The notes under the pieces are model-generated. The model saw nothing but the letters and a program-made list of their open reading frames with translations, had not been told where the DNA came from and searched no databases. A program made the translations under genes and the position numbers. DNA of 51,708 nt. Source: an uncultured Porphyromonas sp. (GTDB taxonomy: Bacteria; Bacteroidota; Bacteroidia; Bacteroidales; Porphyromonadaceae). Where the stretch lies: contig UQDF01000007.1 of the NCBI GenBank assembly GCA_900539765.1, positions 1 to 51,708 on the forward strand, read 5' to 3'. Positions 1 to 5,791 of the stretch are shown one piece after another (the stretch's first letter is position 1; every line of letters starts with the position of its first letter).

Positions 1-233
1 AGTACCATCTCAGTAACACCTTCCCAACTGTGTACTTTTTTCAGGAAGAGGACAAAGAATAATCATCACATCAAACACCCCACTTGACATAATCGATATT
101 TCTTTTGACATAATCGGTATTTCTTTTGACGTAATCGATATTTCTTTTGACGTAATCGATATTTCTTGGGAAATAGAGATTAGAGGTTAGAGCCGGTGTG
201 TAGGGTCGGAAGAACTATCCGTAGCGCTATTCG
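1..233. other. Left-end intergenic stretch with tandem array
   Basis: No gene is supported here. The stretch lies 3' of the leftward feo genes. It holds a four-unit tandem repeat (84-167, listed separately) and a short TTAGAG-type repeat fragment near 175-190. The window edge cuts off whatever lies to the left, so I cannot tell whether the array sits upstream of another gene. Confidence 0.6.
84..167. repeat. Tandem array, four 21-bp units with ATCGAT boxes
   Basis: Four head-to-tail 21-bp units start at 84, 105, 126 and 147. Each starts TTGACRTAATCG and ends ATTTCTT. The palindrome ATCGAT falls at 92, 113 (as ATCGGT), 134 and 155. The units differ only at one A/G position in the first half and at that single box substitution. 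A 21-bp period places each box on the same face of the helix, which suggests a protein-binding array. No function can be assigned from sequence. Confidence 0.9.
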
Positions 234-416
234 TTAGGGTTGTGACTTCTCTTGCGACTTTCCTTTTGGCTTCGCTATCGGCTTGTGATCGCAGGCGGAG
301 CAACCGGCGCAGCCTGCGGCTCCTCGGGGGCGACGGATCAGGCGCCACACGCTACGAATGATGTAGAGCAGTGCAGCGAGTAGTATGAGCAGTACGGCAA
401 TTGTTTGCAGATCCAT
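234..416 (-). CDS. FeoB-associated Cys-rich membrane protein
   Basis: Sixty residues. An N-terminal hydrophobic helix (about residues 4-24) is followed by a basic stretch and a Cys cluster, GCAGCSAC (about 35-42), then a Lys/Ser-rich tail. This layout matches the small FeoB-associated Cys-rich proteins encoded beside feoB in many Bacteroidetes and Firmicutes. The Cys cluster may bind Fe(II) or help FeoB; that role is inferred. It starts 13 nt after the feoAB stop on the same strand, so it is probably co-transcribed with feoAB. Confidence 0.8.
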   Translation of the reverse strand: MDLQTIAVLLILLAALLYIIRSVWRLIRRPRGAAGCAGCSACDHKPIAKPKGKSQEKSQP

Positions 417-429
417 AGCGACACCTATA

Positions 430-2955
430 TTATATAATGAGTAGCCCTATCAGTCGTGCTAGGTAAGCGACGATCCAGGCCAGCACGCAGGTGTAGACAA
501 CCACAAAGAGTCCCCACCAAGCACTGTTGAGCTCCTTAGAGACCGCCACCACAGTAGCGACACAAGGCATATAGATGAGGACGAAGATGAGGAAGCAGAT
601 TGCTATCAGAGGCGTGTAGAGTGGTTCTCCCGTGACGGGGTCTTTCTCCTGTCGCATCTGTCGGGAGAGTGCCGAGCTACCCACGGCAAAGTCATCGCTC
701 TCCTCGTCCACCGTCTCATTGCCCGTGTAGATGACGCTGAGGGAGCTGACGACCACCTCTTTGGCTGGTAGGCCAGCCACAAGTGCCACGCTGAGCTTCC
801 AGTCGAAGCCGAGCGGAGCTAGGACTGGCTGCACCGTCTGTCCGATGCGTCCTAAGTAAGAGCCCTCTTGCTGCTCCATATGCGCCTGACGCTCTATCTC
901 AGCGATCTGCTCGCTGCGCTCACGCTCCGAGAGGGTGCTCTGCTGCTCTACCTGAGCTATGGCGGAGTCGGCACGAGCCATCACCTCCTCACGTGGATAG
1001 TAACCCAGCGCCCAGATGATGACCGAGGCAACGAGGATGACCGACCCCATCTTGTGGAGGTACTCGCGCGCTTTGTCCCACATATGTATCCCCACGGCTC
1101 GTGCCATCGGGATACGGTAAGGCGGTAGCTCCATGACGAAGGGGAGGTCCTCCGACTTGAAGAGCACTCGACGGAAGAGCTTTGCCATCAGGAACGCCAG
1201 CAGCACCCCCAGAGCATACAGCCCAAAGAGTACCAGCCCCGCATGCTGTGGGAAGAAGGTACCCGCGATGAGTATGTAGACCGGCAGTCTAGCACTACAA
1301 CTCATGAGCGAGGTGACCAGTACCGTGATGATGCGACTCTGCCGGCTCTCGATCGTACGAGACGCCATCACCGCTGGCACATTGCACCCGAAGCCCATGA
1401 TCAGCGGTATGAAGGACTTGCCGTGCAGGCCCATACGGTGCATCAGTTTATCCATAAGGAAGGTGGCTCGAGCCATATAGCCCGTGTCCTCCATGATGGA
1501 TATGAAGAGGTAGAGGATGAGGATGTTTGGTAGGAAGACGAGGACACCGCCCACGCCGCCTATGACGCCCGTCACCAATAGGTCTCGCAGAGGTCCCGGA
1601 GCCATCATATCGTAGACCCAGGCACCGAGAGCGTCCACGCCCTGCTCGATCCAGTCCATCGGGAAGGCTCCCAGAGCAAAGGTCGCCTCAAACATAATAA
1701 AGAGGAAGGCGAGGAAGATCGGATAGCCCCAGACGGGGTGTATGAGGAGGTTGTCTATACGATCCGTTAAGGTGCGTATGCGACGCTTGTTCGGGCGGTA
1801 GGTCTCTCTGAGCGCACCTGCGATGAAGCCGTACCGCTGGTTGATGATGTAGTTCTCTAGATCCTCCTCGTTGGAGTGATTCTTACGCAGTCTGTTCTCC
1901 TCGTAGGCTGTGGCGGTGAGGAGGAAGTCGCCCTTCGGTTGCTGCTTGATAAAGCCCTGCGTGTGCGGATCACCCTCGAGGAGCTTGACCGCTAAGTAGC
2001 GAGGCGATAGGTGGTCGGGGAAGGTGGCATGCTCGATGAGCTTCTTCTGCAGGGTTGCGATGCTCTGCTCGAGGTCTGTCCCGTAGTGTATCTGCAGGAA
2101 GCGACGATCGGCATAGAGATCCTCATCGATGAGCTGACGCACCTTGTCAAAGAGCTCTGAGATACCGACACCCTTGCGGCAGATGGTCGGTACCATTGGC
2201 GTACCGAGGAGGTGGGAGAGCTGCTGCACATCGAGTTGATTCTTCTTCTGCTCGAACTCATCCCACATGTTGAGCGCGACAACCATCGGGATACCCATCT
2301 CGCGTACCTGCACAGCGAGGTAAAGCTGTCGCTCTAGATTGGTCGCATCGAGTACATCGATGACCACATCAGGACGCGTCTCCTCATTGGTCAGGTAGTC
2401 ACGGATGTAAAGCTCCTCTGGCGAATAGGGCGATAGCGAATAGGTACCTGGGAGGTCGATCAATTCGTAGCGTATGCCTTGATGGTCGAAGTGAGCCTCC
2501 TTTGCCTCGACAGTCACACCACTATAGTTGCCGACACGCTCGTGCGCTCCACTAGCATGGTTGAAGAGGGTCGTCTTGCCACTATTCGGATTGCCTATGA
2601 GCGCTACCCGTATCGATCGGGAGATCGTCGCATCGTCGTCCGATACAGTAGTAGCTGTCAGTGAGCCGTCACGCTTGTCAGAGACAAATGTATGCACCAG
2701 CGGTGGTAGCTCTTCTGCAGAGGAGCCCGGGTCGATGAGCTCTACCGTGATCAGTCCCGCCTCTTTGCGACGCAGCGAGACGTTGTAGTCCATCAGTCGA
2801 TAGTAGATAGGATCCCGTAGTGGGGCCGCTTGGATCACCTCCACAACCTGCCCCTGCACGAAGCCCATCTCTAGGATACGCTTGCGAAAGGCTCCATGCC
2901 CACCGACCGATAGGATACGAGCTCGGTCGCCATTATGTAACTCCGACAATTTCAT
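430..2955 (-). CDS. feoB: Ferrous iron transport protein, FeoA-FeoB fusion
   Basis: Inner-membrane Fe(II) importer of 841 residues. Residues 1-75 are a FeoA (SH3-like) domain starting MKLSELHNG. A linker leads to the FeoB GTPase with P-loop GNPNSGKTTLFN (about 121-132), DLPG switch II and NMWD (G4). The C-terminal half holds the membrane core with the Gate motifs (for example MGFGCNVPAVMASR). FeoA-FeoB fusions are usual in Porphyromonas and Bacteroides. The frame stays open upstream to 3228, but those 91 codons cross the palindrome array and the promoter, so ATG 2955 is chosen. A TATCTTTG box ends only six bases before this ATG, implying almost no 5' leader. Confidence 0.95.
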   Translation of the reverse strand: MKLSELHNGDRARILSVGGHGAFRKRILEMGFVQGQVVEVIQAAPLRDPIYYRLMDYNVSLRRKEAGLITVELIDPGSSAEELPPLVHTFVSDKRDGSLTATTVSDDDATISRSIRVALIGNPNSGKTTLFNHASGAHERVGNYSGVTVEAKEAHFDHQGIRYELIDLPGTYSLSPYSPEELYIRDYLTNEETRPDVVIDVLDATNLERQLYLAVQVREMGIPMVVALNMWDEFEQKKNQLDVQQLSHLLGTPMVPTICRKGVGISELFDKVRQLIDEDLYADRRFLQIHYGTDLEQSIATLQKKLIEHATFPDHLSPRYLAVKLLEGDPHTQGFIKQQPKGDFLLTATAYEENRLRKNHSNEEDLENYIINQRYGFIAGALRETYRPNKRRIRTLTDRIDNLLIHPVWGYPIFLAFLFIMFEATFALGAFPMDWIEQGVDALGAWVYDMMAPGPLRDLLVTGVIGGVGGVLVFLPNILILYLFISIMEDTGYMARATFLMDKLMHRMGLHGKSFIPLIMGFGCNVPAVMASRTIESRQSRIITVLVTSLMSCSARLPVYILIAGTFFPQHAGLVLFGLYALGVLLAFLMAKLFRRVLFKSEDLPFVMELPPYRIPMARAVGIHMWDKAREYLHKMGSVILVASVIIWALGYYPREEVMARADSAIAQVEQQSTLSERERSEQIAEIERQAHMEQQEGSYLGRIGQTVQPVLAPLGFDWKLSVALVAGLPAKEVVVSSLSVIYTGNETVDEESDDFAVGSSALSRQMRQEKDPVTGEPLYTPLIAICFLIFVLIYMPCVATVVAVSKELNSAWWGLFVVVYTCVLAWIVAYLARLIGLLII

Positions 2956-2961
2956 GCGCCA

Positions 2962-2969
2962 CAAAGATA
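2962..2969 (-). promoter_or_regulatory. -7 box TATCTTTG for feoAB
   Basis: Plus-strand CAAAGATA is TATCTTTG on the gene strand, a match to the Bacteroidetes -7 consensus TAnnTTTG. It ends six bases before ATG 2955, so the predicted transcript start lies within a few bases of the start codon. Confidence 0.6.
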
Positions 2970-3061
2970 GCAAAAGCTGACCGAGCAACCCGCGCCAGAG
3001 AGTACCTAATAGTAGGTACTCTTTTTTTCTGGGGGGATAAGCCACTCGAAAAATCTGATCT

Positions 3062-3221
3062 CCACGTGGGAATTGGCAAATATCCACGTGGAGAAAAAAC
3101 ATTTCCCACGTGGAGACGAAATAAAACTTCGGAGGAATGAAATGAAACTTCGGAGGAATCATTTCGCCCCCACGTGGAGAATAAAAAATATCCACGTGGG
3201 GATTCTCAAATTTCCACGTGG
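3062..3221. repeat. Phased CCACGTGG array, copy 1 (22-bp period)
   Basis: The perfect 8-bp palindrome CCACGTGG starts at 3062, 3084, 3106, 3170, 3192 and 3214. Within each triplet the period is exactly 22 bp. The 64-bp centre holds two CTTCGGAGGAAT boxes (3127 and 3148), themselves 21 bp apart, so the whole element runs at one box per 21-22 bp. The linkers are AT-rich. A reverse-oriented copy lies at 26540-26677 with the same spacings, so this is a defined element and not chance. Confidence 0.9.
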
Positions 3222-3329
3222 AAATCACTTTTCTCCGACATCGCGCTGCGTTGATATATGATCAACTCTAAATTATTGTAACGAGCCAGCGTTGAATTTT
3301 CTCCAGCCAACAACCAACAGCAGGGCGAC

Positions 3330-3605
3330 GTGGGGACGCACCTGGACGGCTTCTGTAGGGACGCACCCAGACGGCTTTCTGTAGGGACGCACGATCTGTG
3401 CGTCCGTTGTAGAACCAGCCGACGTATGACGGTTGTGGGGACGCACGTAATGGATGCTGTAGCCTTTGACAGGGACGGACGCCCTCCCACTAGACACTTT
3501 CGTGCGTCCCTACTGGACACGTAACGAACTTTACGCGTAATGCTGTGACACCACGGACGTACAGATACGACTTCTGTAGGGACGCACGATCTGTGCGTCC
3601 GTTGT
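3330..3605. repeat. GGACGCAC stem-loop repeat cluster 1
   Basis: Several related stem-loops. Two have perfect 8-bp arms GGACGCAC/GTGCGTCC around 5-nt loops (3385-3405 and 3580-3600). A longer one has arms GGGACGGACG and CGTGCGTCCC (about 3472-3510). Linker phrases such as the TACTGG-type joint and CTGTGACACCACGGACG recur in other clusters of this window. The cluster is intergenic and without a coding role. Confidence 0.85.
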
Positions 3606-3610
3606 AGAAC

Positions 3611-3650
3611 AATAGCCACGTGGGGATTTGACGTTTTCCACGTGGCTATT
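3611..3650. repeat. CACGTGG hairpin downstream of eno
   Basis: Arms AATAGCCACGTGG (3611-3623) and CCACGTGGCTATT (3638-3650) form a 13-bp stem with a 14-nt loop, 63 bases past the eno stop. The two CCACGTGG boxes are again 22 bp apart, so this looks like a two-box member of the array family. It could act as a terminator hairpin, but no T-run follows on the eno strand. Confidence 0.7.
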
Positions 3651-3713
3651 TCCGTTTTGGGCTAACGAAGAGCCTCGTCTGTCGTGACCGATCAGTGTCG
3701 ATCTGTGACTATC

Positions 3714-4994
3714 TTAGCGCAGACGACGATATCCGTATGTAGCACGTGCGTCGAGCTCCTCCTCGATACGCAGTAGCTGATTGTACTTGGCGATGCGGTC
3801 GGTGCGGCTCAGCGAGCCAGTCTTGATCTGTCCCGCATTGGTCGCTACAGCTATGTCAGCGATGGTCGTGTCCTCGGTCTCACCTGAGCGGTGCGATACG
3901 ACCGCTGTGAAGCCGTGACGATGCGCCATGTCGATCGCGTCGAGCGTCTCTGTGAGCGTACCGATCTGGTTGACCTTGATCAGGATCGAGTTTGCAGCGT
4001 GCTCCTTGATGCCACGGCTGAGGTACTCTACATTGGTCACAAAGAGGTCGTCACCGACGAGCTGCAGGCGGTCGCCTAGCTTCTCGGTGAGCAGATGCCA
4101 CCCCTCCCAGTCGTTTTCGTCCATACCATCCTCGATGCTATCGATGGGGTACTTGCTGACAAGTGTCTCTAGGTAGGCCACCTGCTCGGCTGGAGTGCGC
4201 TGCTGACCCTTCTCACCCTCAAACTTGGCGTAGTTGTAGACACCCTCGTGGTAGAACTCGCTAGCAGCGCAGTCTAGAGCGATGGTTATGTCGCTACCGG
4301 GCTTGTAACCAGCCTGATGGATCGCCTCGATGATACTGTTGAGCGCATCCTCTACCCCGTCGAGCTTAGGAGCGAAGCCACCCTCGTCACCTACGGCAGT
4401 GCTGAGTCCACGATCGTGGAGCACCTTCTTGAGTGCGTGAAATGTCTCGGCACCCATACGGAGTGCCTCGCTAAAGCTCTTGGCACCGATGGGACGGATC
4501 ATAAACTCCTGAAAGGCGATGGGAGCATCGCTATGTGCGCCCCCGTTGATGATGTTCATCATCGGCACGGGTAGTGTGTGTGCGTTGACACCGCCGATGT
4601 AGCGGTAGAGTGGTATGGCTAGCTCGTCAGCAGCCGCCTTAGCGACAGCTAGTGAGACACCTAGGATAGCATTGGCGCCGAGTACACTCTTGGTCTCCGT
4701 ACCGTCTAGGTCTATCATCTTCTGGTCTATCTCACGCTGCTCGAGAGCACTCATACCGAAGAGCGCTGGAGCGATGATCTCGTTAACGTTTTCGACCGCC
4801 TTGCGGACGCCCTTACCGAGGTAACGGCTCTTGTCGCCGTCACGTAGTTCGAGTGCTTCATGTTCCCCTGTAGAGGCTCCACTGGGCACAGCGGCACGCC
4901 CCATAGCTCCGCTATCTAGGATGACCTCTACCTCCACTGTTGGATTACCGCGCGAGTCTAGTACCTCGCGCCCTTTGATGTCTACTATCTGCAT
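3714..4994 (-). CDS. eno: Enolase (phosphopyruvate hydratase)
   Basis: Glycolytic enzyme converting 2-phosphoglycerate to phosphoenolpyruvate; 426 residues, the normal length. The start MQIVDIKGREVLDSRG is the canonical N-terminus. Other hallmarks are the GASTG loop, GDEGGFAP, and near the end SHRSGETEDTTIAD with the GQIKTGS signature. The frame runs upstream to 5072, but those codons cross the promoter box at 5043-5050, so ATG 4994 is preferred. The gene is monocistronic: repeats lie on both sides. Confidence 0.97.
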   Translation of the reverse strand: MQIVDIKGREVLDSRGNPTVEVEVILDSGAMGRAAVPSGASTGEHEALELRDGDKSRYLGKGVRKAVENVNEIIAPALFGMSALEQREIDQKMIDLDGTETKSVLGANAILGVSLAVAKAAADELAIPLYRYIGGVNAHTLPVPMMNIINGGAHSDAPIAFQEFMIRPIGAKSFSEALRMGAETFHALKKVLHDRGLSTAVGDEGGFAPKLDGVEDALNSIIEAIHQAGYKPGSDITIALDCAASEFYHEGVYNYAKFEGEKGQQRTPAEQVAYLETLVSKYPIDSIEDGMDENDWEGWHLLTEKLGDRLQLVGDDLFVTNVEYLSRGIKEHAANSILIKVNQIGTLTETLDAIDMAHRHGFTAVVSHRSGETEDTTIADIAVATNAGQIKTGSLSRTDRIAKYNQLLRIEEELDARATYGYRRLR

Positions 4995-5042
4995 ATGTGT
5001 AGATGCTTTTGTGTGATTCTTATATAACCTTTTTAGTCGGAG

Positions 5043-5050
5043 CAAAGATA
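5043..5050 (-). promoter_or_regulatory. -7 box TATCTTTG for eno
   Basis: CAAAGATA on the plus strand, about 48 bases upstream of the eno ATG, gives a leader of roughly 45 nt. It matches TAnnTTTG. Confidence 0.6.
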
Positions 5051-5100
5051 GTAAATCTACACGAGGTGACAAGCGATAAAACCCTCAATGTGCAACCCTG

Positions 5101-5182
5101 TGTAGGGGCGGACCTATGTGTCCGCCCGTTCTCGTCGGAACGCAATGTGTCTTGTGGGCGGACACGCAGGTCCGCCCCTACA
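5101..5182. repeat. 82-bp nested inverted-repeat element, copy 1
   Basis: The ends are TGTAGGGGCGGACC and GGTCCGCCCCTACA, perfect 14-bp terminal inverted repeats. Each end also folds on itself (GGGCGGAC/GTCCGCCC: 5106-5127 and 5156-5177). Related copies lie at 40653-40734 and 51124-51212. Compact nested palindromes of this kind resemble MITE or REP-type elements. No coding capacity. Confidence 0.85.
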
Positions 5183-5401
5183 GCGGGTTACACGTGTCAT
5201 CGCTATACGACTTGCTTTGTCAACAACGGACGCACAGTGGTGTCACAGCGTTACGTGCCCAGTAGGGACGCACGATCTGTGCGTCCGTCCCTGTCAAAGG
5301 TTATTCCGTCAAATATTGCGACGTCGTGATTGTAACGACAACGGACGCACAGATCGTGCGTCCGTACGAATCGCTACACGTGAGATTTGTGGCAGTAGGG
5401 A
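5183..5401. repeat. GGACGCAC stem-loop repeat cluster 2
   Basis: Stem-loops with GGACGCAC/GTGCGTCC arms occur at about 5264-5290 and 5343-5363. Linkers (AAAGGTTATTCCGTCAAAT, and CGACGTCGTGATTGTAACG) are reverse complements of phrases in the right-end clusters, so this copy lies in the opposite orientation. With the 82-bp element it fills the gap between eno and the MerR-like gene. Confidence 0.8.
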
Positions 5402-5785
5402 CTAGAGGAGTCCCTCTTGGCGAAGGCGGTCACGCACTTCGCTGGCGGAGGTGTAGCGCTCGATCTGCTCGATGAGCTGGCGCAGCTCGACAAGTTCGTC
5501 GCGCACCGCTTTGAGCTGGGCTATCGCCTCGGCACGCTGCTCCGCCTCTTGGGGATTGTGTCGGAGGGTTGCCTTGGCACCATCGATCGTCAGATTGGAC
5601 TCTCGTAGCAGGTGACGGATCAGCTGCAATTCGCGCAGATTATCCTGCGAGTACTTGAGTCGTCCTGTGCTGCTACGATGCACCTGCACGGCAAAGGTGT
5701 CGACCCAGTAGCGCACCGTCGACTGTGCCTCCTCGAGCATCTCGGCCACCTCTCGGTGAGAGTAGTAGAGCTTCTTACTGTCCAT
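5402..5785 (-). CDS. MerR-family transcriptional regulator
   Basis: 127 residues. An N-terminal winged-helix MerR DNA-binding domain (about 6-75: YYSHREVAEML, then STVRYWVDTF, and a GRLKYSQDNLREL wing) is followed by a Glu/Arg-rich coiled coil (about 80-115). No metal-binding Cys or ligand domain is present. This resembles the short MerR-like proteins of Bacteroidetes. It starts 6 nt after the uvrA stop on the same strand, so it is probably the second gene of a uvrA operon. Its target is unknown; a link to DNA repair is only suggested by position. Confidence 0.85.
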   Translation of the reverse strand: MDSKKLYYSHREVAEMLEEAQSTVRYWVDTFAVQVHRSSTGRLKYSQDNLRELQLIRHLLRESNLTIDGAKATLRHNPQEAEQRAEAIAQLKAVRDELVELRQLIEQIERYTSASEVRDRLRQEGLL

Positions 5786-5791
5786 AGGGTC

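Larger units (their letters stand above)
2956..3713. other. Intergenic block: palindrome array plus GGACGCAC hairpins
   Basis: 758 bases without a credible gene between feoAB and eno. It holds the phased CCACGTGG array (3062-3221), a cluster of GGACGCAC/GTGCGTCC stem-loops (about 3330-3605) and a CACGTGG hairpin (3611-3650). Open frames across it are read through repeats and have low-complexity, Arg/Val/Pro-rich translations. Confidence 0.8.

Noticed and set aside
3062..3221. CRISPR array
   Set aside because: Boxes are 8-bp palindromes with 14-nt linkers; there is no 25-40 bp repeat, no spacer-length spacing and no cas gene.
2956..3228. N-terminal extension of feoAB by 91 codons
   Set aside because: It reads through the promoter box and the palindrome array; the translation has no family similarity, and FeoA starts at MKLSEL.
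3206..3619. 137-codon frame on the minus strand
   Set aside because: It is entirely inside the stem-loop repeats; the same peptide phrases recur wherever the repeat occurs.
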